Shown here: piece after piece, positions 47,685 to 59,058 of the stretch | Layout of the letters: each line of letters starts with the position of its first letter | Position numbering within the stretch: position 1 is the first letter of the stretch | From: Zizania palustris | Taxonomy: Eukaryota; Streptophyta; Magnoliopsida; Poales; Poaceae | Assembly: GCA_019279435.1 (NCBI GenBank) | Contig: JAAALK010000081.1 | Location: forward strand, 32,125,001-32,189,000 | Direction: 5' to 3' | DNA length: 64,000 bases | Program-made: the position numbers and the translations under genes | Notes under the pieces: model-generated | Told to the model about the DNA's origin: nothing | Database searches by the model: none | The model's input: only the letters and a program-made list of their open reading frames with translations

Positions 47685-50100
47685 CAGAAAACACTTATCT
47701 GGGACGATGGAAACATTGTAATTTTATTTTATTATATTATGAAAAAATAAAATAAAATTGAGACTCCTAACCGATACTATATTATGAAACATAGTAGTTA
47801 AATATCCTATCATATAAATAGCATAATGTTGACTTTAATGTAACGGTTATTACATCCACTTTACATTATATGTCATTTGTTTTTTTTAAACCAAACTTGT
47901 CAAATTTTATCCAAGTTTAAATAAAAGTGTATCAATATATACAATATCAATAAATATATTATGTTACAGTTGATTTAATGAAACAAATTTTATGATGTAA
48001 TTGTTGGCGTATTGTTTTATAAAATTGGTCAAACATACAAAAATTTAAGTTATGAAAAAAAATCCAATGAGTTATGATAAGATGAGTATTAATCGCCAAA
48101 TTGCAAAAGATGGTTATTGTCACCAAAGATGCTTAATGTCACCCATGGTCTGCTGTATAGGTGTTTTTAAGCTGCTGTCTATATATGTGTGTTCAGTAGG
48201 ACAAGATGATATTAGTGACACTGATGCCACATATATCATTCAAGAGTAAGATAGTAGCATAGTACATGTATAAAGCTTGAGAAAGTTTCATATTTGCTGC
48301 TGAAAGTTCACCCATTTTATATATGTCATTTGATGTCTCACTGACATAATCAGTGGCATATATGGAACCAGGTAAATTTTTAGTGGCTTATCATGAATAA
48401 TCTCTAAAACTTAGTGATTTTACAGTCCTTAAGAAAGTACCAAGAGATACTATAATTTGTAGTGTTATTTTTTGTTCTTTCTTAAGGGCTATAGAATTTC
48501 CTTAAAAACTTTCATGAGAAGATTATAAATTTTCTCTTAAAGACTACAAATAAAAACTTTGTATCAAAAATATATGTATGTAACGCCATCAAAAATAAAG
48601 AGGCAAGATGTGAAGAAGCCTTACCTTACAGTAACAAATAACAGTAGCCTTCAAACTTCAGTTTCCTTCAGTTTCATCGATTGATCCTTGTCTTCAATAA
48701 CAGGATATAAACGGCCAAACCAATCATGGAACTTCTCTAACTTAACACTGCATGATCGATCAGCATGGACAAATCAGGCTTGAATTGAGGACACCATATC
48801 AAGAGAAGAACAAGGAACAAGTATGAACTCTGTGATGTATTAACTGACAGACACCTTCATATTGATGCAGAAGAAGAGCAATGGTTGGAACTAAATTGGA
48901 GTCCATGAAACATAAGCAACACTGATATCTTATAAAGAGAGCACAGCCTGCAATGAATTGGAAGTTGAAGGTTGTAGTCTAGTACATGTATATTATTCAA
49001 GATTAGGAGTTGAAGAACCACAGATTAGTGATAAAGTTTAAAAGTCTAAATTAACATAGCACAAGTAGTCATCCAGAATAACCAAATACCATCTGATTTG
49101 ACTGTGACTTCAACAGGAGCATTAATTTATTTAACATGCTTCCAAGCAGAAACTGCTAATTCTTCTGTCATGCTTTGCTCAGCATCAATTAGAAGTTTAG
49201 AACAGATTGTTTTGTTTAGTTTAGTTCATTGAGATCTTATTTTGCCCCTAGAATAAGATTTTCTTGCTCTGTGATGATATCTTGCAACGTCTTAACACAT
49301 GATCAAACTAGGTAGAATGTCGATGGAAACCTGCAGGCTGTTAACGAATGTGTAACATGTGTTCATATTGTTAAAAAAAATTATCTCTGATAAAATCTGT
49401 GTGTTAATGGGAGAAAACAGGTAATAAATCTGGCCTATTGTATTTGACAACGTTTAGCAATGCAAAATATATATAGAAAGTACAACTAGCTAGTCATCCA
49501 GAATAACCAAATGCATGCCATGGTCATTTGAGTCGATCATGATCCTGACATCATCTGAATCACAAAATTTCATTCTTCCAGTTGGACGATTCCTCTGCAA
49601 ACTGTGCTGCTTTGCACTCGGTAATGTGAATCTTTGAATGCTACAAATAAATAAAGAAATTGATACCTGATGCATATGCTTCGCTTGTACGTGCGTCCTC
49701 CACCTCCAGTCATTTAACAAGCTAAGTGGTGCCGACTTCTGTTTATGACCGACTCTATTTTATTTTTATCGCCGGTAGATGCTGAACAGTGATCATACTC
49801 TTGTTTCTCATAACTAGACTTGAACAACTTAAAAGTTCATGGTGTAATGCAAAAAAATCTGCAACAAAGCAACTTGCATACATCAGCGCAGCAGACTGAA
49901 CTTTTCGCAAACGCTTCAGCAAATTGCAGGTTCAGCGAAGCAATACAGAGAGATATATATAGAGGAATTTTATCATCCTTGAGGGTAAGGATGCATCACC
50001 CTCATCCAATGACTCGGATTAGCTAGTACCTACTACTACCTGCCTACTTAAAAAATATTACCTCTACTCCTGGTGCAAAGTGGAAGGGAAATCAACACTA
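47685..50100. other. NLR intergenic region, paralogous to 58316-59760
   Basis: No gene. Segments at 47820-48230 and 48590-48960 resemble, in the same order, the stretches 59060-59560 and 58440-58990 upstream of NLR-5 (for example CAAAATAAAGAGGCAAGATG versus AAAATAAAGATGCAAGATGA, and CTTCAAACTTCAGTTTCCT in both). 49480-49780 is AT-rich with no recognisable content. Confidence 0.55.
49140..49350 (-). pseudogene. third NLR 5'-exon relic
   Basis: It carries AACTGCTAATTCTTCTGTCA, TTGCTCAGCATCAATTAGAA, CCCCTAGAATAAGA and TGTGATGATATCTTGCAACG in the order found at the 5' end of NLR-1/NLR-3 and in the relics at 46375-46720. GTCGATGGAAACCTGCAGGC follows where the start codon should be. It shares the flank ending TGTTAACGAATGTGTA with the other relics. 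Confidence 0.7.
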
Positions 50101-50109
50101 AACAGGAGC

Positions 50110-50345
50110 GGCTAGGGTAGGATGGTGAGGGTGCTGCCTGGCCGGCGCAAAGGATGAGCAGGGAGATGTAGGGGCGACGGGGCGAGACGAGATCTGCGTG
50201 CGGGGTGGCGGGGCAGCATGGCGGACGGTCTCTGGGGCGACGCAGAGGTAGGCGGCGGGGCAGCGTGGCGGACGGGCTCCGGGGCGGCGGGGCAGCACGG
50301 CGGACGGGCTCCGGGGCGACCCAGAGGCAGTGGCGCGTCGGGGTA
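50110..50345. repeat. GC-rich tandem repeat downstream of NLR-4
   Basis: An island of very high GC in AT-rich surroundings. It holds three imperfect copies of CGGGGCAGC(A/G)(T/C)GGCGGACGG followed by (T/G)CTC(C/T)GGGGCG. The minus-strand frames it opens (Pro/Arg/Ser-rich) follow from the repeat and show no domain. Possibly a captured fragment of a GC-rich first exon; I do not recognise it. Confidence 0.55.
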
Positions 50346-50768
50346 ACACTAAACCAATTGAATGATGCCTTAATCATATTTTAATTTTCAAGTTGTCACC
50401 ACACCAGACTAAATTTCTTTTTTACATCATGAGTAGTGAATTTAAATGTGTAGTAACTTTGAATGGCTATACATATACATAAGAATAAGATTATCCCCTC
50501 CTCCTTTTTCCGGACTTGGGACCGGCTATGCCATTAACTGTTATCCAAATGACATAGGTGGAGTTACCTACCTATCTACCTATCTACCTACAAAGAAAAC
50601 CAAACATTTTTTTTGTCATTTTTGACTCTCTCTCTCTCTTCCTTTTTTTGTAGTTTTATTTCTTTATTTTTTTTGTTATTTCCACGATATTTTAATGTTT
50701 TGGTGTTTTTTATGTTCCATGGATCATTAAACATATACGAGATTATTGTTGTCTTGAAGAATAACAAC

Positions 50769-50901
50769 CTACAAAACAAATAAGCACACAAAAAGTGAGC
50801 ATTGTTAGATAAAAATGGGACGACACATCTTAATTAGCGCAAAAGTGCAAAACTCAGATAAGAATAAAATTAAGCATGCACGTGTAGACCAGTATTTGTA
50901 C
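50769..50901 (-). other. 3' UTR intron of NLR-4
   Basis: Donor AACAAG|GTACAAAT 23 nt after the stop codon and acceptor TTTGTTTTGTAG|GTTGTT, 133 bp. Same position and ends as in NLR-1, -2 and -6. Confidence 0.55.
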
Positions 50902-50924
50902 CTTGTTAATTTGCCCCCTACCAT

Positions 50925-53900
50925 CTAGCTGGGTTTCATGTAGACGTCCAGGTCATCTCCAAGACGCTGGCGGCCTTGCTCTAGAAGCCCATTCACCCAT
51001 CCCCTAGGGTTATCTTTCATACACTCATCCAGGAACAGTCGCTCAAAATTGCCCACCTCCTCAACACACCTTAAATTTGGACAGTCATATAAATAAAGCC
51101 CTCTAACTTGTGGAAGATTTGAGACCCTCTCCAATCCTTCACATTCAGTAATACAAAATGTCGTAGAGAGGAATGGGAAGTCATCGACCGTCTTGAGGCA
51201 GTTTGCTCCTTTTATATAGAGGAGCTCTAAGCTATTGGCCTCATGTCCAAACTGTGGTGGGAGACCTCTTAGTTTGGGGCAGTCCAAAAGGTTTACCTTC
51301 TTCAAGCAAGGCAGCATCTGCATCGTTGGTAGTTGTTCATGTCCTTCAACAAAGGACCACTCCTCCCAGTTGGGCATATCCTCTATGACTAACCATTCAA
51401 GCTGGGGAAAAGCAACTGTCTCCTTGGGTGTGAGATTACCCTCAAAACAGCTAAGAAATTGGGGTCCAATCTTGGTAACATTGGTTGCTCCTTGAACTTT
51501 TAGAAATTTCAATCTTGGTAGGTGCCCGATTGGTGGAAGATGCAAGAAGGATTTGCAATCTACAAGGAACATGTATTTTAGTGAATATAAATGGGTAGAA
51601 CCAAGCCAGGTGGGATACCTTCTACCAAAGAATCCCTCAATATATAAATCCTCCAGGTTATGTGGAGGAGTTAGGTTCTCAAATAACATCTCAATATTGC
51701 AAACACCTTCATCTGAACATACTTCATCCATCCGTTCACTGCAACATAGGCGCAAAACCTTTAGATGTTTTTTGTCTATTAGCAATGAACCCATACTACT
51801 ACATGGAGATGCTCTCTCCAGTTTGATCATATGAAGATTTCTTAGTTGTGAAAGATGCTCCAACTCTTCCAAGTTCCATCCATCTAGAGTTGTAGTATTA
51901 TCACTTCTGCCACCAATGGGAAATCCTTCTAAATCATTCAGAAACTCCAAATTGCCTATTCCAACAGGAACCTTAGTTATTGGTGTTCCTTCAAGGCCAA
52001 GTCGCCTTAAATTGCACAACTTGGTGATTGCTAAAGGAAGGTTGTGCAAATCATTACAGTTTTGCAAGTTCAGTATTTGCAGGTTCTGAAGAACACCAAT
52101 GGACTCTGGGAGACAAGATATGTTGGACCCATCTAGATCAAGCAAACGTAGATGGATCAAATTACTAATGTAAGATGGGATGCTCTGTACAATTGAGTTA
52201 TTCAAATCCAAAACACGAAGATATCTAACTCTCTTGAAAAAAAGATCATCAACTATATGTGGCTCCCATTTTGAAGTTATAAAAGTTCTCACCTTACATT
52301 GCTCCTTATCCATGCTAGGTAAACTAACCATGTCCTGATGTGAGACGACTGAAATACGTCTTACTTTAGATATTGTATTATTCCCTAGTTTCTTTGGATC
52401 TCCGACAAACAATTCTTCTCGTGACAAATAACAAGCAAGCTTCCTTAAGAGATCATGCATCTTGCAAGTGCTATTGTCAAAATAAGAACCATCTGTTTGA
52501 AGGAGGTTCCGACGGATTAGCTCATAGTAATAATCAACCGCTGTGTCCTCTAGTAATTGGTATTCTTGTTCATTTATAAAGCCTTCAGCAACCCACATCC
52601 TAATAAGTTTGTCACGATCAATGGCCGCATCTTTGGGAAATACAGCACAATAAAGAAAGCATTGCTGCAATGGTTGCGATAAATCATCGTAACTTGCATA
52701 TAAAGCACCTACTATTTCAATGGGAAGGTTGATCACAGATGACTCAATTTTAAGGAGTACCTTTCTCCATTCATTCTCTTCTTCTCCTTTGCTTGCTAAA
52801 ACTACTGCAATAGCCGTGATTGCGAGGGGGAGGCCACCACATCGGTGAACAATATCAATCCCTATGTCCCTTAGGTGTCTCACCTTTTTCTCATCATCTA
52901 TGTACATGCTCTTCCAAAGTAGCTCCCAACCATCATCAACTCCCATCAAATCAACTCGATGAGTATGATCTGCCCCAATTTCTAGAGAAATTGTATCTTG
53001 TCGAGTTGTTACTACAACTATTCCTATGGATGCAGAATATAGTGGAACTCTTAGTAAATGTGTCCATGTGTCAGACTTCCACACATCATCCAACACAAGG
53101 AAAAAACTTTTACCCTCAGTGGCCGATTTGAGCATTCCTTGGAGTGTAGCTACAGATTCATGTTGCTCGAGTGCAACATTCATTTGTTGAAGAACTTCTC
53201 TCAAAAGAGATTCCTCTGAGTAGTCTCTAGAAACACAAACCCATGCTACTTTATTGAAGCGCTCTTTTATTTTTGTGTCATTGAATATTTTTTGAGCTAG
53301 TGTTGTCTTGCCAACTCCTCCTGTTCCAATAATTGCAATCTTGTAATCCTTATTTCTATTTCCATGTTGTTTAAGCACCAAATCCACTAATTCTCTACTA
53401 GCTTGTACGACCTTCTTTCCTACAAGGTTGGGTACAACTAGGTTTGCGGATTTTTTTGGTGTCCATACTAAATCATTTCTAGTTTTTGGACTACTCTTGA
53501 GTTCAAGAAATACTTTATCCCTTGAAATGCTTTCAATCCTTTTGTTGATGCTTCTAATCATAAGAGCGACCTCATGACGTGTCCGAATATGACAAAAGCA
53601 GGAGGAAAGTGAAAGGCCACAACAATCAGTCGATTTTCTTGACGATGATAAAGGGTGATCAGGTAGCAGCAAGCTTCCTTTGAATCTAGCAAGGTCGATA
53701 ATATCATCAACATCATACATAACATCTCTTAGCTGACCAAACCACTTTGCAGCTTCCGACTCTTCCATCCTCAATGGCTCAGCACGATTAAGAGAACTTT
53801 GTATAATAACTGCTCTTCTTTGTAGTTCTTTGAGCTCTTCTTGTACCCCTAGAATAAGTATTGCATTGTCTGTAATAATCTCTCCCAACTTCTTGGCGCA

Positions 53901-53933
53901 TGACCCAACCAAGGTATCTAGTATCGTTGCCAT
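50925..53933 (-). CDS. NLR-4: CC-NB-LRR immune receptor
   Basis: Intact coding exon of 1002 codons. CC with YDVDDIIDLA (73-82). NB-ARC has P-loop GTGGVGKTT (203-211), WVCVSRDYS (231-239), LVLDDVW (279-285), TTRQD (309-313), CGGLPLA (365-371), CFLYCAVFPKD (425-435) and canonical MHD (492-494). LRRs follow from about 550 to 960. The protein ends with the same LGDDLDVYM tail as NLR-1 and NLR-6. Subfamily marker FKGSLLLPDH (84-93) is shared with NLR-5 and NLR-6 and absent from NLR-1 to -3. Expected role as for other CNLs: intracellular effector recognition and cell-death signalling. Its 5' UTR intron appears to have been enlarged by a gypsy-like LTR (54138-55458), and the splice acceptor used by NLR-2/-6 is changed here (GGTGG for GGCAG near 53962), so expression may be altered. 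Confidence 0.92.
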   Translation of the reverse strand: MATILDTLVGSCAKKLGEIITDNAILILGVQEELKELQRRAVIIQSSLNRAEPLRMEESEAAKWFGQLRDVMYDVDDIIDLARFKGSLLLPDHPLSSSRKSTDCCGLSLSSCFCHIRTRHEVALMIRSINKRIESISRDKVFLELKSSPKTRNDLVWTPKKSANLVVPNLVGKKVVQASRELVDLVLKQHGNRNKDYKIAIIGTGGVGKTTLAQKIFNDTKIKERFNKVAWVCVSRDYSEESLLREVLQQMNVALEQHESVATLQGMLKSATEGKSFFLVLDDVWKSDTWTHLLRVPLYSASIGIVVVTTRQDTISLEIGADHTHRVDLMGVDDGWELLWKSMYIDDEKKVRHLRDIGIDIVHRCGGLPLAITAIAVVLASKGEEENEWRKVLLKIESSVINLPIEIVGALYASYDDLSQPLQQCFLYCAVFPKDAAIDRDKLIRMWVAEGFINEQEYQLLEDTAVDYYYELIRRNLLQTDGSYFDNSTCKMHDLLRKLACYLSREELFVGDPKKLGNNTISKVRRISVVSHQDMVSLPSMDKEQCKVRTFITSKWEPHIVDDLFFKRVRYLRVLDLNNSIVQSIPSYISNLIHLRLLDLDGSNISCLPESIGVLQNLQILNLQNCNDLHNLPLAITKLCNLRRLGLEGTPITKVPVGIGNLEFLNDLEGFPIGGRSDNTTTLDGWNLEELEHLSQLRNLHMIKLERASPCSSMGSLLIDKKHLKVLRLCCSERMDEVCSDEGVCNIEMLFENLTPPHNLEDLYIEGFFGRRYPTWLGSTHLYSLKYMFLVDCKSFLHLPPIGHLPRLKFLKVQGATNVTKIGPQFLSCFEGNLTPKETVAFPQLEWLVIEDMPNWEEWSFVEGHEQLPTMQMLPCLKKVNLLDCPKLRGLPPQFGHEANSLELLYIKGANCLKTVDDFPFLSTTFCITECEGLERVSNLPQVRGLYLYDCPNLRCVEEVGNFERLFLDECMKDNPRGWVNGLLEQGRQRLGDDLDVYMKPS

Positions 53934-54137
53934 GTGATCGAAAACTCAAATCGGAGATCCACCAAAAATACCAGACAACTTGTTTTCAAGACTGGCAGAA
54001 ATGTTGGCTGGTAAAAATTGAACAAGACTATTTGTTAGCTATGATGGCTGCTAAGACATTATTAATTATGTGCTTATAGTAAATTGGACATGTTAATGTA
54101 GTGAAGCCTTTCATAGCATCCATATGGAAACTAAAGA

Positions 54138-55458
54138 TGTTACGTGTCTGCATAAAAATGGAAATTTTTGGAGCAAATGATTTTATTTCTTAATCACAAA
54201 CGAAAGAAAGGTAGTAATTTTAATAAGAAATCATCCTTTGTCTCTCTCTATCGTTGATCCGATCTTCGATCAAGTTTTTCCTTCACTTTGTATCTGAAAA
54301 AGCCCTCATATTCCCTTATTCATTGAAAATCGCATTCAATCGAGTATCTCTTTTTGCTCATGGAATTCGAATTCAATAGTCAAATTTGAATTTATCGGAA
54401 GTCTCAAAATTATAAAATCTTTAAAAAATTCTTTGATTCGTTTTGATCAGGGTTTCTAGCTGTTTTGATCTCCAATTAAATTCTAACTGCTTTTAGCTGA
54501 ATCCTACTCCAATTGGATGCCAGGAAACACCAAGATCACCCCCTATAAATATAGGGGCAAGGCCGTTTCATTGGGCATCTATCTCAGATCAACCACAAAG
54601 CCCTCGCTTTGAATCGTTCTTTACTTTTCAACCTACCTTTTTGCCCTAGATCAGTCTATCTTCGTGGGTTTGCACTGAAAGCCCTCCGTCCGCCGCGCCG
54701 TAATCACAATACCCCTTGTTAATTCGCTTGTGAATCATACGTTTAATCCACATAACAGATTGTTATCAATTTTTATCGGTTTCTTGGATACACTTGACAA
54801 TTCGGTATCTAGGCTGAATCACCCTTAATTTTTCCTTGTTTTAAAGAGGTATTAGTCCCAAACTCTTCACCAAGAAGTTGGAAGGAGATTGGAGATCATC
54901 TACAAGGCCGTCAGACGAGCCGGCCAGAACGGATCTGGACTATCGGTCTGATCGGCGGCAAGTGCCCGGTCCGACTGGCGTGTGCTGTGCCGCCGTCATC
55001 CTGTTGTCGGCAACACACGCCCCCTTTAATTTCCTGCTATGTTGGTCCGACCGGTGGCACTGTGTCGGTTTGACCGCCCTGTGTCGGCAAGCGCCGGTCC
55101 GACCGATGTCGTATAAGCGGTCTAACCGACGGAGCCCGGCATCCTGGTGGCTTACCCCTTTGCCTCACGGTCTGACCATGGGGTCACTGTCGGTCCGACC
55201 GGCCCCTATAGGCCAGTCGAACCACCCCTCTACTGCAAAATTGGGAATCGGCCCAGTTAGGCCGATTCAGGTATTTACTTTATTTTAAAATTAACATTTC
55301 AGCCAATTGGATTTTATTCCTAATATGTATCTGATTGTCTGGCGACTCCACCACCCCTAATCACTACTAAGGGTAGTCGGAACGCGACGGCAGTATCCTC
55401 GCGATACTTTTGGATCGTCGAACCGACCCAAGTACATGGGCGCGTTTTTGCGTCAACA
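54138..55458. mobile_element. gypsy-like LTR (probably solo or truncated)
   Basis: Starts TGTTACGTG where the NLR-4 upstream sequence, otherwise parallel to that of NLR-2 and NLR-6, breaks off after CTAAAGA. It has a TATA-like CCCCTATAAATATAGGGG (about 54539-54556), spaced GGTCCGACCG words (about 55030-55200) and an end ...GCGTCAACA (55458). No gag or pol and no clear 5-bp target duplication, so this is either a solo LTR with eroded ends or part of a larger lost element. Confidence 0.6.
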
Positions 55459-56044
55459 CAACCAAAGCGGGGTTGGAATCTAGATGACTCCTACTATGTT
55501 TCTTATACAACATAAATCCTACTATGATTTCTATAGATGTTCACTAGGTCCTATGAATATTGAAATACAGTCTATGTTTTACATATGGCAGCGCAAAGAC
55601 GTGGTATGAAAAAAGAGAAAAATAGAATCTTAAATTTGTGTCATGTTGTTTGTGTTTTTATCACCAATTTTACATGTAATATCAAATATTCATGGTCACA
55701 TTGCTTGAGCACGGCAAGAATCATTGCTTGTAGTTAAATATAATTACGGACCAATTTTTTTACTACCAACTTGAGGGTGAGATGGTAAATATATTTATGG
55801 ACTTAAGACTAAGTTTGTTTTATACCTTTATACATCTTCAATAAATTTGTTAAACAATTTAGATACCATTATTATTTCTGAATTAAAACAATAAGAAACA
55901 AATATAACATTAATAAACAAAAAAAATAGCAGTTGGACCGGTACCGGTTCGGTTTTTTTAGTATGGAAGGCCGGCTGGTTCTCTTCTTCAGCTTGCCTCT
56001 GCAGTCTGAAGGAGACAGAGACAAGGAGAAATTGTTAGTTTGCT
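55459..56044. other. AT-rich intergenic stretch
   Basis: I see no gene or clear repeat here. From about 56045 onwards the sequence again parallels the NLR-1 upstream region (40560-41040). Confidence 0.5.
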
Positions 56045-56364
56045 TTGCAAAAATCTTCTACTTATTATATAAACTCAAACCTTTGGCTTGATAGTTTTTA
56101 TCTTCCCTATCTTAGCATAAAAAACATATATGATGGAAACCAGCTGATGAGAAATAATACATGTGAATCTTACATTACTGACAAATTAGATATATCGAGC
56201 CAATTATGCAGAAGATGCAGCCATCTTGATCTCTACATACTGAGCCAATTAAGGGAGATAGATTGATTAGGCATCAAAAGATTTAAAGGTGCAACTACAT
56301 ACAACGGTTCAGATCGAAGAGGGCAAGAATGATAAAGGCAAAAGTAGCAGAAACACAGACCTAC

Positions 56365-56625
56365 CTGTTGATGTTTCAGAAACGCAAGTGTTGTTACCCG
56401 GAATGAACTCTTGAATCCAATAGAAACGGGTAGCGATAAAGAGATTTCAGCTACCTCTTGAATCCAATAGAAACAAAATCAGGCATGATTAGCAAAAGAT
56501 TAAGAGAATACTTAAAGAGGAAGAAATCTGAACTTTTACCATGAGAGGGCGAGCTTCAGTTGATAGCACAAGAAAGAGGATGGGAGCTAGCTAGAGATTG
56601 AGCAAGGCATTCTCTTATATTGCAT
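56365..56625 (-). promoter_or_regulatory. NLR-4 promoter and untranslated first exon
   Basis: TATA-like TGCAATATAAGAGA (minus, about 56612-56624). The presumed first exon ends at donor AACAG|GTAGGT (56365/56364). The arrangement and much of the sequence match 34684-34949 and 40786-41009. The matching intron would run about 2.4 kb to the NLR-4 leader near 53950-53990 and enclose the LTR element. Confidence 0.45.
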
Positions 56626-57079
56626 CGATCACACCAAGCAACAACTGCATGCATAAACAAGTTGTTCCCTAGATCAGACTACTGCTCCACATGTAAGATC
56701 AGGAGTATTTTAGCATGACAAGACTGCACATGCATGCTAAATGTTATATATTTACCAGATCTCTCGTCAACTTGAAAAGTCCAAATTGACATATATAGTA
56801 CCGGTGGTTGGATCACACCAGATCGAGTTAGTTGAAGCCATGTGAATCGATTCGAGCTGTTAAGTTCTTTTCTCTAATTGTTGTAGCTAGGACATAGATG
56901 CATATATATATGAGCTTCAATGAATTTGTAAAACGAATTGTATTATGTGGAGTCAGAATTTACATCGACTTATTTCACAGTAACTACAGATTTTTGTTCA
57001 TTGAGCTGAAGAATCTTCTGGTGGTCACAATTCCCGATCCCGATGGTCACATGAGCTGAAGACTTCCAGTTCAGTTTTA
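56626..57079. other. junction region between NLR-4 promoter and NLR-5
   Basis: Up to about 56700 it still matches the orphan promoter region (CATAAACAAGTTG, CTGCTCCACATGT). Beyond that there is AT-rich DNA without recognised content up to the broken end of NLR-5. Confidence 0.5.
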
Positions 57080-58315
57080 TCACTTCAACAATAAAGCACC
57101 TACTATTTCAATGGGGAGGTTGATCACGGATGACTCAATGTTAAGGAGTACCTTTCTCCACTCATTTTCTTCTTCTCCTTTGCTTGCTAAAACCGTTGCA
57201 ATAACTGTAATTGCGAGAGGGAGGCCACCACATCCACGAACAATCTCAATTCCTATGTCCCTTAGATGCCTCACCTTTTTCTCTTCATTGATGTTCATGC
57301 TCTTCCAAAGTAGCTCCCATCCTTCATCAACTTCCATCAAATCAACTCGATGAGTATGATCTGCTCCAATTTCTAGAGAAATTGTATCTTGTCGAGTTGT
57401 TACGACAACTATCCCTGTGGATGCAGTATGTAGTGGAACTCTTAGTAAACGTGTCCATGTGTCATACTTCCACACATCATCCAAAACAAGGAAAAAACTT
57501 TTATCCTCGATGGTCGATTTGAGCTTGCTTTGGAGCACAGCTAATGATTCATTTTGCTCGAGTGCAACATTCATTTGTTGAAGAACTTCTCTCAAAAGAG
57601 ATTCCTCCGAGTAGTCTCTAGAAACACAAACCCACACTAGTTTATTGAACCGCTCTTTTATTTTTGCATCGTTGAATATTTTCTGAGCTAGTGTTGTCTT
57701 GCCAACTCCTCCAATTCCAACAATTGCAATCTTGTAAACCTTATTTCTGTTGTGTTTAAGCACCAAATCCACCAATTCTCTGCTATCTTGTACGACCTTC
57801 TTTCCTACAAGGTTGGGTTCTACAAGGTTTGTGGTTTTACTCGGTGTCCATACCGAACCATTTCTAGTATGTGTACTCATGAGTTCAAAAAATACTTTAT
57901 CCTTTGAAATGCTTTCAATCTTTTTGTCGAGGCTTCTAATCTTAAGAGCAACCTCATGACATGCCCGAATATGATAAAAGCGGGAGGAAAGTGAAAGGCC
58001 AAAACAATTAGTTGATTTACTTGACGATGATAAAGGGTGATCAGGTAGCAGCAAACTTCCTTTGAATCTAGCAAGGTCGATAATATCATCAATATCATAC
58101 ATAACATCTCTTAGCTGACCAAACCACTTTGCAACTTCCGACTCTTCCATCCTAAATGGCTCAGCAAGATTAAGAGAACTTTGTATAATATATGCTCTTC
58201 TTTGTAGTTCTTTGAGCTCTTCTTGTACCCCTAGAATAAGTATTGCATTGTCTGTAATAATCTCTCCCAATTTATTGATGCATGACCCAACCAAAGTATC
58301 TAGTATAGTTGCCAT
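57080..58315 (-). pseudogene. NLR-5: truncated CC-NB gene
   Basis: The ATG at 58315 opens a 411-codon frame with full CC (FKGSLLLPDH as in NLR-4/-6), P-loop GIGGVGKTT, WVCVSRDYS, LVLDDVW, TTRQD and CGGLPLA. Homology to NLR-4 stops after IVGAL at about 57092, before CFLYC, MHD and all LRRs. Four non-homologous residues and TGA follow. The remaining frame has no stop or frameshift. The structure is that of a CN-type fragment: it can bind nucleotide in principle but lacks the ARC2 switch and the sensor. Probably a deletion product. It might still be translated, since its own 5' leader with a CAG acceptor (near 58339) is present. Confidence 0.88.
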
Positions 58316-59058
58316 GTGATGAAAAACTCAAATCAGAGACCTGACAAAATATATTAGGCAACTTGTTTCAGAGACCGACAGAAATAATGGAAATAAGTCT
58401 CAAAAATTTTTTCGTAGGAGTGTTTTTGTACAGAAGATAACTTTAATTACTTTTGTAACATCATAAAAAATAAAGATGCAAGATGAGAAGAAGCCTTATT
58501 ACCTTACACTCTACAGACCAATCTCTAATAAAAAAAGGGTGCTGATTACAGTAGTCTTCAAACTTCAGTTTCCTACAATGATCAACCCATAACTGCCGTA
58601 AGATCTCGTCGATTGCTAAAAGTAAGCCACCAATATATATATAAGACCTCAGATCACCTGCACAAAGAAGAAAAGCTGAATTGCAAGCTCATTACAACCA
58701 ATGGTTACAATATATAGAGTGGTATGTGTTTTCACTTTTCAGATGAATTGATCCTTCCCAGGTCCCAACAAGATCTCTTCAATAACAAGTCCAATCTTGG
58801 AACTTCTGCTAACATTAGCTGCATGATCAGAATGGACAAATCAGGCTTCAATTGATGATACAATATCAAGAGAAAAACAAGGAACGATTATCAGATTACG
58901 ACCAACAGCAGCATGCATATCATACAATGAATTGATGCAGAAGAAGAGTAATGGCTGAAAACTAAATTGAAGTCCCTCTTGCATCCTTGAATCGACAACA
59001 TTGACAACACTGTTATCTTATAAAGGGAGCACAGCCTGCAAAGTCACCGAGATGATGA

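Noticed and set aside
50048..50377. Pro/Arg-rich frames on the minus strand
   Set aside because: Produced by a GC-rich tandem repeat; no conserved motif, no credible start context.
54938..55288. Frame in the LTR-like region
   Set aside because: Composed of repeated GGTCCGACCG words in a non-coding LTR/leader; no retroviral-type protein motif.
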